From assembly GCA_902802945.1 (NCBI GenBank), contig CADCOC010000012.1, forward strand, positions 1 to 62,982: 62,982 nt of DNA. The letters run 5' to 3'. The notes beneath the pieces are model-generated. The model was given only the letters and a program-made list of their open reading frames with translations. It did no database searches and was not told the DNA's origin. The translations under genes were made by a program, and so were the position numbers. Positions 43,739-51,298 of this stretch are shown here, piece after piece; position 1 is the stretch's first letter; each line of letters starts with the position of its first letter. The DNA comes from an uncultured bacterium (GTDB lineage: Bacteria; Verrucomicrobiota; Kiritimatiellia; RFP12; UBA1067).

Positions 43739-44566
43739 ATGATAATCGATTTTCATACTCACAACTTCCCGGATGCCCTTGCGCCGCGCGCAATCGCGGC
43801 CATGGTGGAAAATCTCAGGCACCAATTCGTCCCGTTCGGCGACGGCACGCTCGCGTGTCAGCTTGCCGCCGCGAAAGCGGACGGCATCGACCGATGCGTG
43901 ATGTGTCCCATCGCCACGAAGCCGTCTCAGGCGGATGTTATCTTGCGCACCGCGCTCGATATCCGCGACGGCGCGCTGGGCGAGGAGGCCGCCCGCGTCA
44001 TCATTCCGCTTGCGTCCGTCCATCCTGCCGATCCGGAATTCAAGCTCAAACTTAAGGCGATTGCAGACTCGGGCATTCCCGGCATCAAGCTGCATCCGTA
44101 CTATCAGGGTTTCCGCCTCGGCGATCCTTCTGTCTTTCCGTTCTTCGCCGCCGTGCGCGACCTGGGGCTTGTCGTAATCGTGCATTGCGGCTTCGACCAC
44201 GGATTCCCGGACGAACCGATGAGCTGCGGACCTGCGGAGATCGCGGCGCTGCTGACGGCCGTGCCGGGTTTGGGTCCGCTTTTCGTGGCCGCGCACCTGG
44301 GCGGACACCTTGGTAGTCCGTCGGGCGCAACGGACATGCTGCTGGAGTCTGGCTGCCTAATCGACACGGCGTGTCTGGAGATGCTGCAGGATGCTCCGGA
44401 GCCCATCCGCATCATGGAAACATGGCCGACCGAGCGCGTCCTCTTTGGCACCGACTATCCGTGGAACCGCCAGCGGCGTCTTGTGGAATGGGTCAAGGCG
44501 TATCGTCCCGCCGCCGACTACGAGGCGATTTTCCACAAAAACGCCGAACGTATCCTCGGTCTGTGA
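43739..44566 (+). CDS. Amidohydrolase-family metal hydrolase (amidohydrolase_2 type)
   Basis: The 275-residue protein starts IIDFHTHNFPDALAP with the HxH metal site (His 5, His 7). KLHPYYQGF (about 119-127), VIVHCGFDHG (about 144-153), AAHLGGH (about 186-192) and FGTDYPWN (about 239-246, the final Asp) complete the set. Such enzymes decarboxylate or hydrolyse small ring or amide substrates; the substrate is unknown. The ATG lies only six bases after the tRNA CCA end with no room for a ribosome site, so expression likely depends on the tRNA transcript and its 3' processing. Confidence 0.85.
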   Translation: MIIDFHTHNFPDALAPRAIAAMVENLRHQFVPFGDGTLACQLAAAKADGIDRCVMCPIATKPSQADVILRTALDIRDGALGEEAARVIIPLASVHPADPEFKLKLKAIADSGIPGIKLHPYYQGFRLGDPSVFPFFAAVRDLGLVVIVHCGFDHGFPDEPMSCGPAEIAALLTAVPGLGPLFVAAHLGGHLGSPSGATDMLLESGCLIDTACLEMLQDAPEPIRIMETWPTERVLFGTDYPWNRQRRLVEWVKAYRPAADYEAIFHKNAERILGL

Positions 44567-44576
44567 CTGTGAAAAT

Positions 44577-44586
44577 TTGGTATACT
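44577..44586 (+). promoter_or_regulatory. Extended -10 (TTTGGTATACT) of the micro-ORF/antitoxin-like pair
   Basis: TATACT 44581-44586 with TTTGG upstream, 15 bases after the amidohydrolase stop. An almost identical box, TTTTGGTATACTATTGCC, lies at 44942. Confidence 0.5.
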
Positions 44587-44602
44587 ATCGCCCAACGAAC
44601 GA

Positions 44603-44686
44603 ATGAGAGGCAATGCGACAGATAGCGCCCTTGCGCGCGACATTCTGGATTGGAACGTTCCAGAAGTGTGTGTGCATGTCATTTGA
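44603..44686 (+). CDS. 27-residue micro-ORF with RDILDWNVPE motif
   Basis: Begins 16 bases after a strong -10 and ends 15 bases before the next ORF. Its core RDILDWNVPE matches RDILEWNIPE in the micro-ORF directly upstream of hsdM (46070). Outside the core the two differ. No function is known to me; a leader peptide or a conserved fragment of a longer ancestral protein are both possible. Confidence 0.4.
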   Translation: MRGNATDSALARDILDWNVPEVCVHVI

Positions 44687-44701
44687 AAGGGAGGAACGAG
44701 T

Positions 44702-44914
44702 TTGAGTATGGCAAGACAGGAAACTGTACGTGCGCCTAAAGCCGCAAGGGATATCTTTGCCGAGTTCAAAGACGACCCTGACCCAGAGGTCCGGCAGCGG
44801 GCGAGCAATTGGAGCCTCGCCATCGGCTTGCAGGATGTCGATCTTTTGAGCGTGTCGCAGTTCTTGATTGATACGGCCAAGCGAAACATTTTGCGGCAAA
44901 AGCAACATACCTGA
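44702..44914 (+). CDS. Stand-alone Fic-antitoxin-like N-terminal domain
   Basis: TTG start at 44702 suits the ribosome site GGGAGG (44690-44695); ATG 44708 is the alternative. The 70-residue protein contains ASNWSLAIGLQDVDLLSVSQ and LIDTAKRNI, aligned with WRAAIGLQKVDGLTPSAYLVETARRNIEG in the Fic protein at 47655. That region precedes the Fic fold and is likely its self-inhibitory segment. Here it stops before the fold. It may be an antitoxin acting in trans or the remnant of a second fic gene. Confidence 0.6.
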   Translation: MSMARQETVRAPKAARDIFAEFKDDPDPEVRQRASNWSLAIGLQDVDLLSVSQFLIDTAKRNILRQKQHT

Positions 44915-44937
44915 AACACCCACATGATGCCCGTGTT

Positions 44938-44947
44938 TTGGTATACT
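44938..44947 (+). promoter_or_regulatory. Extended -10 (TTTTGGTATACT) of the AAA_21 ATPase gene
   Basis: TATACT 44942-44947. A 28-codon ORF (44963-45049, out of frame) begins 15 bases later and runs over the start of the ATPase gene, the same layout as at 44581. It may be a leader ORF. Confidence 0.45.
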
Positions 44948-45024
44948 ATTGCCGTCAGGAAAATGAGGAAGAAAACCGCAGAAGTCGTACTAGATGGTGC
45001 AAGCCGTAAACATGAGGTTTGGAA

Positions 45025-46038
45025 ATGCGAAAGAAAATTGACAGATTGACCATAAAGGGGTTCAAGTCCATAAGGGACTTGAGCAACTTTTCGCTTGGTG
45101 ACATCAATGTCGTTGTTGGCGCGAACGGCGCGGGGAAAAGCAATTTCGTGCAGATGTTCCGCATGGTGCGGGAAATGGTGCGGAAAGACTTCCAGAAATT
45201 CATCGCCACGCATGGTGGCGCGGCGGCGTTTCTGCATAACGGTTTGAAGGCGACAAAGTCCATTGAAGCAGAGTTTAATCTTGGCGGAGAATCGTATGGC
45301 TTCACCCTGACGCCTACGGCGGACGAGACATTTGCCGTTTCTGAAAGTCAGAATGGCGAGAATGTAGATGACGCGATCTCTGGTTGGGTCGTGTACCATT
45401 TCCACGACACGAGCGAACGTTCGCCGATGCGACAGAGCGAGATCGTGGAGGATTGCGCCTATCTGCGCGAGGACGCGGCGAACATTGCCCCGTTCCTGAA
45501 GGCGTTGCGCGAGGATGGGCCGGAGGGCATCAAGAGCTACCGCGAGATCGTGGCCGCCGTGCGGCTCGTCATGCCGTTCTTCGACGACTTCGCGCTCACC
45601 CCTGTCCGTTTCGGCCCGGCGGAGAAGGTGAAGCTCACCTGGACGCAGAAGGGCACCGATTATCCGTTCCAACCTTACCACCTTTCCGACGGCGCGATCA
45701 GGTTCATCTGCCTCGCAACGGCCTTGCTGCAACCAAGACCGCCGTCAACGATCGTGATCGACGAGCCGGAGCTTGGTCTTCACCCGCAGGCGATTGCGAT
45801 CCTTGCGGACTTGATCAAGGCCGCGTCGGCACGGACGCAGGTGGTCGTGGCCACGCAGTCACCTCTTCTTGTCGACCAGTTTGCGGTCGGCGACATCGTT
45901 GTCGCGAAGCGCAAGGACGGCGCGACGGCGTTCGAGCGTCTGGACGAGAAGGACAAGATCGGCATCGACAAAATGCGCGCCGCCAATCCCAATTTCGACG
46001 ACTGGCTCACGCGGTTGGGGTGCAACAGGGAATCGTGA
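45025..46038 (+). CDS. AAA_21/RecF-like ABC ATPase (COG4637-type)
   Basis: Start ATG 45025 with GAGG eight bases upstream; TTG 45019 is an alternative. 337 residues: LTIKGFKSIRDL entry, Walker A VGANGAGKSNF (about 32-42), LSDGAIRF signature (about 226-233), Walker B STIVIDEPELGLHP (about 246-259), VVVATQSP. The fold is that of OLD/RecF-type ATPases without a Toprim nuclease. Relatives often have a DUF4276 partner; none follows here. A role in defence or DNA repair is inferred only from context. Confidence 0.8.
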   Translation: MRKKIDRLTIKGFKSIRDLSNFSLGDINVVVGANGAGKSNFVQMFRMVREMVRKDFQKFIATHGGAAAFLHNGLKATKSIEAEFNLGGESYGFTLTPTADETFAVSESQNGENVDDAISGWVVYHFHDTSERSPMRQSEIVEDCAYLREDAANIAPFLKALREDGPEGIKSYREIVAAVRLVMPFFDDFALTPVRFGPAEKVKLTWTQKGTDYPFQPYHLSDGAIRFICLATALLQPRPPSTIVIDEPELGLHPQAIAILADLIKAASARTQVVVATQSPLLVDQFAVGDIVVAKRKDGATAFERLDEKDKIGIDKMRAANPNFDDWLTRLGCNRES

Positions 46039-46069
46039 AAGAATCGAAACCGTTGTCACCGTGGAAACA

Positions 46070-46162
46070 ATGACGCAATCTGACGCGAAAAAAACTAGCG
46101 GCTTCGACCGCGACATTCTGGAATGGAACATTCCGGAAGATAGGGAGATTGTGGTTTTATGA
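46070..46162 (+). CDS. 30-residue micro-ORF (RDILEWNIPE) coupled to hsdM
   Basis: ATG 46070 to TGA 46160-46162; the stop overlaps the hsdM ATG (ATGA), so ribosomes reading it would feed hsdM. The core RDILEWNIPE is shared with the ORF at 44603, followed by DREIVVL. The hsdM start has no clear ribosome site of its own, which favours real translation of this ORF. Confidence 0.5.
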   Translation: MTQSDAKKTSGFDRDILEWNIPEDREIVVL

Positions 46163-47655
46163 TTACAGGTGAACTAAAAAGGCAAGTTGACAAGATTTGG
46201 GATACCCTCTGGACGGCGGGCATCACAAGCCCAGTTACGGTGATGGAGCAAATCACATATTTGCTCTTCATGAAGTTGCTGGACGACAACCAACTTGTGC
46301 GCGAGTCTAATGCCAATGCTTTCGGAACCGCCGTGCAGGACCCGGTGTTCAAGGAGGGTAAGTGCGTCATTTCTGAACAGCCGCTTATCGCGTGCGACTA
46401 CGAGCGGCTCAGGTGGAGCCGCTTCTCGAACGCCAATCCGCCTGAGATGTTTGAGACGGTGAGGAACTATGTTTTTGAGTTCATCAAGCGGCTTGGCGGC
46501 GACGAGGATGATACGGCCTTCGGCCGCTACATGAAGAACGCCGTGTTCCTTATCCCTACGCCGCAGGTGCTTGTGAGCGTCGTTGCCGACATGAGTTCGA
46601 TGCAGCTGACCGACAAGGACACGATGGGGGACGTTTACGAAGAACTTCTCAAGAAGATGGCGGCAGCGGGTGCGAACGGACAGTTCCGAACGCCCAAGCA
46701 CATTGTCGATATGATCGTCGCTTTGATGCGCCCGACGCTGAACGATTTGATTGCCGATCCTGCGATGGGGTCGGCGGGGTTCCTTGTCTCCGCCGCGCAG
46801 TACATCGTTCGCACTTTCGACAGCGAGTTGTACAAGCCCAAGAACCGCGACAAGTTCAAGACAACGCTTTTCTCCGGTTTCGACACCGACCAGTCGATGC
46901 TCCGAATCGGCGCCATGAACATGATGCTGCACGGCGTGGACAACCCGCACATCGTCTATCAGGATTCATTGAGCCAGAACAACACCGAGCGCGACAAGTA
47001 CACGCTCATCATGGCCAATCCGCCGTTCACCGGAAAGCTCTTCAAGAACCAGGTGAGCGGCGACTTGCTGGCGCTGACGCAGACCGGCAAGACGGAACTC
47101 CTGTTCGTCTCGCTCTTCACGAAGATGCTTCAGATCGGCGGACGGTGTGCGAGCATCGTGCCGGACGGCGTTCTTTTCGGCAGTTCCACGGCGCACAAGT
47201 CGCTTCGCAAGGAACTTGTCGAGAACCAGCGGCTGGAAGCCGTCATCTCCATGCCGAGCGGCGTGTTCAAGCCCTACGCCGGCGTTTCGACTGCCATCCT
47301 CATCTTCACGAAGACGAACCACGGCGGTACGGATGACGTCTGGTTCTACGACATGAAGGCGGACGGTTTCTCGCTCGACGACAAGCGTTCGCCGATAGCG
47401 GAGAACGACATCCCCAACGTCATCGAGGAGTTCCATGCAAGAGACGCAAAGAAGCCGAACGACCGCAAGGCTAAGTGCTTCTTTGTGCCGAGGAGCGAAA
47501 TTGCCGAGAACGACTATGACCTTTCGATCAATAAGTACAAGACAGTCGAATATGTCGCCGAGAAGTTCCCGCCAGTGAGCGAAATACTTGCCGACTTCGA
47601 GAAGGCTGAACAGGAGATTCAAGCCACCTTTGCGGAGCTGAAGGAGATGCTGTAA
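46159..47655 (+). CDS. hsdM: Type I restriction-modification methyltransferase subunit
   Basis: 498 residues. An N-terminal helical HsdM domain (KRQVDKIWDTLWTAGITSP) precedes the N6-adenine methylase. SAM motif I is DPAMGSAGFLV (about 200-210) and the catalytic motif is IMANPPFTG (about 282-290). It methylates adenine in the site chosen by HsdS and forms the M2S core of the enzyme. Its TAA shares one base with the fic ATG. GC content and reading frame are even along its length. Confidence 0.95.
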   Translation: MITGELKRQVDKIWDTLWTAGITSPVTVMEQITYLLFMKLLDDNQLVRESNANAFGTAVQDPVFKEGKCVISEQPLIACDYERLRWSRFSNANPPEMFETVRNYVFEFIKRLGGDEDDTAFGRYMKNAVFLIPTPQVLVSVVADMSSMQLTDKDTMGDVYEELLKKMAAAGANGQFRTPKHIVDMIVALMRPTLNDLIADPAMGSAGFLVSAAQYIVRTFDSELYKPKNRDKFKTTLFSGFDTDQSMLRIGAMNMMLHGVDNPHIVYQDSLSQNNTERDKYTLIMANPPFTGKLFKNQVSGDLLALTQTGKTELLFVSLFTKMLQIGGRCASIVPDGVLFGSSTAHKSLRKELVENQRLEAVISMPSGVFKPYAGVSTAILIFTKTNHGGTDDVWFYDMKADGFSLDDKRSPIAENDIPNVIEEFHARDAKKPNDRKAKCFFVPRSEIAENDYDLSINKYKTVEYVAEKFPPVSEILADFEKAEQEIQATFAELKEML

Positions 47656-48845
47656 TGGGGAAAACTCGTACAGACGGCGCTGAGAGGAATCTCGGGCAAG
47701 ACGATCTTTCCGAGTATCTGCGGGCGAAGGAGCCGGGGAGGGCGGAACTCGCCGGCATCTGGCGGGCGGCGATCGGACTCCAGAAGGTCGATGGTCTCAC
47801 GCCTTCGGCGTATCTCGTTGAAACCGCGCGCCGCAACATCGAAGGGGAGATCACCATCGCCGAGGCGGGGAAGATCATCGGCGAATACTACAAGTCCAAG
47901 GCCGTCCGCGCCGAAGCTGCTAAAACGCGCACCGACGAGGCGGACATCGTCTCGCAGCGCATCACCGAAATCCTCGCCGAGCCGACGTTCTCGTTCTCGC
48001 CGGAACAGCTCGTTTCCATACACCGCAGGCTTTTCGATGGAATCTTCAAACACGCCGGCACGATCCGCGACTACAACATCACCAAGAACGAATGGGTTTT
48101 GAAGGGCGACACCGTCCAGTATGCAAGTTGCTTCCGCCTTGTCGAGACGATGGCCTTCGATTTCTCGGAAGAGAAAAAGTTTTCATACGCGGCGGTTTCG
48201 ATGGATGAGGTGATACGCCATTTTTCCAAGTTCATTGCCGGCATTTGGCAGATACATCCATTCGGCGAGGGAAACACGCGGACGACCTCGACGTTCGCCA
48301 TGAAATATCTGCGCACTCTTGGGTTTGATGTTGACAACGACATCTTCTATGACAACTCATACTATTTTCGCAATGCCCTGGTCCGAGCCAATTACTCCAA
48401 CATCCCCAAGGGCATTGAAGAAACGACTGAGTACCTTGAACGGTTCTTCCGCAACGCTCTCATGGGCGAGGAAAACAAGCTTCAAAGTCGATTTCTACTT
48501 GTAGGGGGCTGGAAAGGAGATTCTACCCCTACAAGTAAAGGCGACGCCCCTACAAGTAAGCTCCCCGCCCCTACAAGTAATGCCGCAAAGTCCCCTGCAA
48601 GTAAAACGCTTGCCCTGTCTCGTGCGCTGAGGTTGCTTCTTGACGTGCTTGATGGTGAGATGTCGCGGGCTAAAGCGATGAAAGCGATAGGGATAAAAGA
48701 TCGTGTTACTTTTACGGACTACTATCTGTCTCCCGCGCTGAAACTTGGCCTCGTCGAGATGACGCAGCCGAATTCCCCGCGCTCGCCCACGCAAAAATAC
48801 CGTCTCACCCCCAAGGGCCTCGCGGCGAAGGGAGGCGGGAAATGA
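47655..48845 (+). CDS. Fic-family AMP-transferase embedded in the type I locus
   Basis: 396 residues. An N-terminal inhibitory-type segment (RAAIGLQKVDGLTPSAYLVE, about 37-56, with NIEGEITIAEA) precedes the Fic fold. The active motif is IHPFGEGNTRTT (about 200-211); His, Phe, Glu, Gly, Asn and Arg of the Fic motif are present. Fic enzymes transfer AMP to a target protein's hydroxyl. Residues about 281-317 are a low-complexity linker made of PTSK-type units from a DNA repeat (48496-48604), followed by a wHTH-like end. It shares a start/stop base with hsdM and overlaps hsdS by four, so it is made with the restriction enzyme and may act on it or guard it. Confidence 0.88.
   Translation: MGKTRTDGAERNLGQDDLSEYLRAKEPGRAELAGIWRAAIGLQKVDGLTPSAYLVETARRNIEGEITIAEAGKIIGEYYKSKAVRAEAAKTRTDEADIVSQRITEILAEPTFSFSPEQLVSIHRRLFDGIFKHAGTIRDYNITKNEWVLKGDTVQYASCFRLVETMAFDFSEEKKFSYAAVSMDEVIRHFSKFIAGIWQIHPFGEGNTRTTSTFAMKYLRTLGFDVDNDIFYDNSYYFRNALVRANYSNIPKGIEETTEYLERFFRNALMGEENKLQSRFLLVGGWKGDSTPTSKGDAPTSKLPAPTSNAAKSPASKTLALSRALRLLLDVLDGEMSRAKAMKAIGIKDRVTFTDYYLSPALKLGLVEMTQPNSPRSPTQKYRLTPKGLAAKGGGK
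48496..48604. repeat. Repeat array inside fic
   Basis: One inverted copy TACTTGTAGGGG (48496-48507) and four direct copies of CCCCTACAAGTAA (48526, 48547, 48568; the fourth at 48592 has one change), spaced 21, 21 and 24 bases. All spacings are multiples of three, so the frame is kept. Confidence 0.85.
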
Positions 48846-49426
48846 GCGGGGATGTCTTAACGCAGAGACGCAGAGGCGCAGAGAGCGGCGTTGCAACGCA
48901 GGTGCGTCTGGGGGATGTGTGCGAGTTGAATATGGGTCAATCGCCAGAATCGGCGTCATACAACACAGTGACCGAAGGGTTGCCATTCTATCAAGGGAAT
49001 GCAGATTTCGGCCCGATTTATCCTACACCACGAGTTTGGTGTAACTCTCCGGTGAAAATCGCGGAAGCAGGAGATCTTTTGGTCTCTGTGCGAGCGCCTA
49101 TCGGCGCATTGAATTTTGCAAATGAAAGATGCTGTATTGGACGTGGCCTTGCCGCGCTTCGCGTTAAACCTGATAGTGACTCGAAGTTTATCTACTATGC
49201 GCTCAAAAGCAACGTGACTGAACTCAACGCGAGAGGAACTGGCAGTACATTCAAGGCCATAAACAAGAAGGCATTGAGCAACCTTCTCTTTCCCCTCCCG
49301 CCACTTGCCGAGCAACGGCGAATTACGGCAAAACTTGATCGGATTTGCGATATCGTAGTCAAGCGCAAGCAACAGCTTGTGCAGCTCCAGCAGCTTGTCA
49401 AATCGCGGTTTGTGGAGGCAGCTTAA
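48842..49426 (+). CDS. hsdS: HsdS specificity subunit, N-terminal half (one target-recognition domain)
   Basis: 194 residues; ATG overlaps the fic stop. The first 16 residues (LTQRRRGAESG) come from a dispersed repeat (about 48856-48884, CGCAGAGACGCAGAGGCGCA), so a start nearer VRLGDVCELNMGQSPES is possible. It holds one TRD (to about residue 150) and a conserved helical spacer (LPPLAEQRRITAKLD to QLVKSRFVEAA). It stops where the second TRD should follow. With the next ORF it would make one complete HsdS; the join is broken by a 59-base duplication of the CAAATCGCGGTTTGT box. Confidence 0.82.
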   Translation: MSGDVLTQRRRGAESGVATQVRLGDVCELNMGQSPESASYNTVTEGLPFYQGNADFGPIYPTPRVWCNSPVKIAEAGDLLVSVRAPIGALNFANERCCIGRGLAALRVKPDSDSKFIYYALKSNVTELNARGTGSTFKAINKKALSNLLFPLPPLAEQRRITAKLDRICDIVVKRKQQLVQLQQLVKSRFVEAA

Positions 49427-49476
49427 TGAGATGTCGTCGTTCATATAGGCGCCCGCACAAATCGCGGTTTGTAGAG
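49399..49476. repeat. Duplicated hsdS junction box (third copy at 50612)
   Basis: CAAATCGCGGTTTGTGGAG at 49399-49417, repeated with one change at 49458-49476, and again at 50612-50630 in the intact hsdS. The first two are 59 bases apart, not a multiple of three, which splits the gene. A second repeat of about 57 bases (GCGAGTTCGCGGCGTTCGTG onward) ends both hsdS units (49952-50008, 51108-51165). Confidence 0.8.
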
Positions 49477-50073
49477 ATGTTTGAGAGCGCAAGTTCTAAA
49501 ACATGGGAGAGTAAGCCTGTCGAGGAGATTTGCGAACTAATAGCAGACTGTCCCCACACGACTGCTCAAGATGAAGGAGTTGGTTATCCTCTTGTTAGAA
49601 CCCCAAATATTGGCAAGGGGCGATTAATTTACGATAAGATGCATCGCGTGTCTGAGAAGGTATACAATCTGAGGAACAAAAGAGCAGTTCCCCGAGAACG
49701 TGATTTAATTCTGGCAAGAGAGGCACCGGCTGGAAACATTGCAGTTATTCAAAAGGAAGAGAAGGTCTGCCTGGGGCAGCGGACTGTTTTGTTACGCCCC
49801 AGACTTGCGGTCATAGATTCAGAGTATATGGCGTATCGTATCCTCTCCGAAAAGGTGCAGAGGGCGATTCTTGATTATTCTTCTGGTTCTACGGTTGCTC
49901 ATTTGAATGTAAGGGAGATTAGAAAGCTGAAACTTCCCATTCCACCTCTCGCCCTCCAGCGCGAGTTCGCGGCGTTCGTGGCGAAGGTCGACAAATTGGC
50001 GTTTGCCGTTAGGAAGAGTCTTGAATCGGCTGAAAAACTATATCGTCAACAGCTTTCGGAGGCGTTCGCATGA
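49426..50073 (+). CDS. hsdS: HsdS specificity subunit, C-terminal half (second target-recognition domain)
   Basis: ATG 49426 shares one base with the stop of the first half, so re-initiation could make two separate half-subunits. The first ten residues (RCRRSYRRPH) are junction-derived; KSRFVEMFES resumes normal HsdS. The TRD (about 25-150) is AT-rich against its surroundings. The tail PPLALQREFAAFVAKVDKLA is the second conserved region. Half-HsdS proteins can dimerise to form a working subunit; alternatively the gene is damaged. Confidence 0.8.
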   Translation: MRCRRSYRRPHKSRFVEMFESASSKTWESKPVEEICELIADCPHTTAQDEGVGYPLVRTPNIGKGRLIYDKMHRVSEKVYNLRNKRAVPRERDLILAREAPAGNIAVIQKEEKVCLGQRTVLLRPRLAVIDSEYMAYRILSEKVQRAILDYSSGSTVAHLNVREIRKLKLPIPPLALQREFAAFVAKVDKLAFAVRKSLESAEKLYRQQLSEAFA

Positions 50074-51230
50074 GGAATTGGCCGATGATAAAGGTTGCTG
50101 ACGAGTTTGACCTTCAGATGGGGAAGACCCCTGCGAGGGACAACCCGGCGTATTGGGGTGGCGAACAGAAATGGGCTTCGATTGCCGACATTGCGCGTTC
50201 AGGTATGTACCTATCCGATACAAAGGAGGCAATCACGCAGGAGGCGGTTTCGGAATCTGGCATAAAAGCCGTACCGCAGAATACGGTGGTGATGAGTTTC
50301 AAGCTCTCGCTAGGTCGCACGGCGATTACCGCTTCGAGAATGTACACGAACGAGGCGATTATGGCGTTTCTGCCGCATGATGCCACTGCGTTCGATCTGC
50401 ATTTCCTGTATCACTTGTTCTCCAATCGGAACTGGAGTGAGGGATGCAATAAGGCGGTTAAGGGTGTGACGCTAAACAAGGCGACGCTCAATGCTGCGAG
50501 AATTCCGAAGCCAGACATTTCAGAGCAGAGAGCGGTTGCGTCAACTCTTGATAAGATATGCGCTTTGATGGCGAAATGTGATGAACAGATTGTTCGGCTT
50601 GATCAACTTGTCAAATCGCGGTTTGTGGAGATGTTCGGTAACGAATTAGAGCAGGGGCGTTGGCCATCTACAACAGTAGGCGAAGTGGCCAATGTATGTG
50701 TTGGCGTTGTAATCAAGCCTACCCAGTATTATCAGGAGAGTGGGATAAGGGCTTTCCGTTCTTTGAATATTGGCGAGATGGTGGTTAAGGATGATGATTG
50801 GGTATTTTTCTCAGAAACGGGACATGCTAAAAACCAAAAGTCTGTGGTGCATAGAAATGATGTTTTAGTAGTAAGGTCAGGTGCGCCAGGGACTGCTTGT
50901 GTTGTTCCCGAACATTTTGACGGTTGCAATGCTGTGGATATAATTATTGCTCGTCCTGATTGCAATAAGGTTGATCCTACTTTCTTGGCAATGTTTACAA
51001 ATATGCCACATGGAAAGAATCAGATCAGGAACCAGATAGGAGGTGCGGCACAACAGCATTATAATGTGGGTGGATATAAGAAGTTGCAGTTGATAGCTCC
51101 CCCTCTTCCCCTCCAGCGCGAGTTCGCAGCGTTCGTGGCGAAGGTCGACAAATTGGCGTTTGCCGCCCGGCAGAGGCGGGAAGTGGCGAAGCAATTGTAC
51201 AGGGCGAAGATACAGGAGTTCTTCGGGTAG
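50070..51230 (+). CDS. hsdS: Complete second HsdS specificity subunit
   Basis: 386 residues, four-base overlap with the preceding ORF. TRD1 is about 1-150, first conserved region ISEQRAVASTLDKICALMAK, junction LVKSRFVEMFGN (about 181-192), AT-rich TRD2 about 193-345, and second conserved region LPLQREFAAFVAKVDKLAFA. The locus thus encodes four different TRDs for one hsdM/hsdR set. Direct repeats at both conserved regions allow TRD exchange by recombination, with a tyrosine recombinase directly downstream. Confidence 0.88.
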   Translation: MRNWPMIKVADEFDLQMGKTPARDNPAYWGGEQKWASIADIARSGMYLSDTKEAITQEAVSESGIKAVPQNTVVMSFKLSLGRTAITASRMYTNEAIMAFLPHDATAFDLHFLYHLFSNRNWSEGCNKAVKGVTLNKATLNAARIPKPDISEQRAVASTLDKICALMAKCDEQIVRLDQLVKSRFVEMFGNELEQGRWPSTTVGEVANVCVGVVIKPTQYYQESGIRAFRSLNIGEMVVKDDDWVFFSETGHAKNQKSVVHRNDVLVVRSGAPGTACVVPEHFDGCNAVDIIIARPDCNKVDPTFLAMFTNMPHGKNQIRNQIGGAAQQHYNVGGYKKLQLIAPPLPLQREFAAFVAKVDKLAFAARQRREVAKQLYRAKIQEFFG

Positions 51231-51298
51231 TCCAAGCACGGCGAATCCTACGCCGCCGGGAACGCGGTGCGTTCACAAGGCGACAAGGAAACGCTAAA

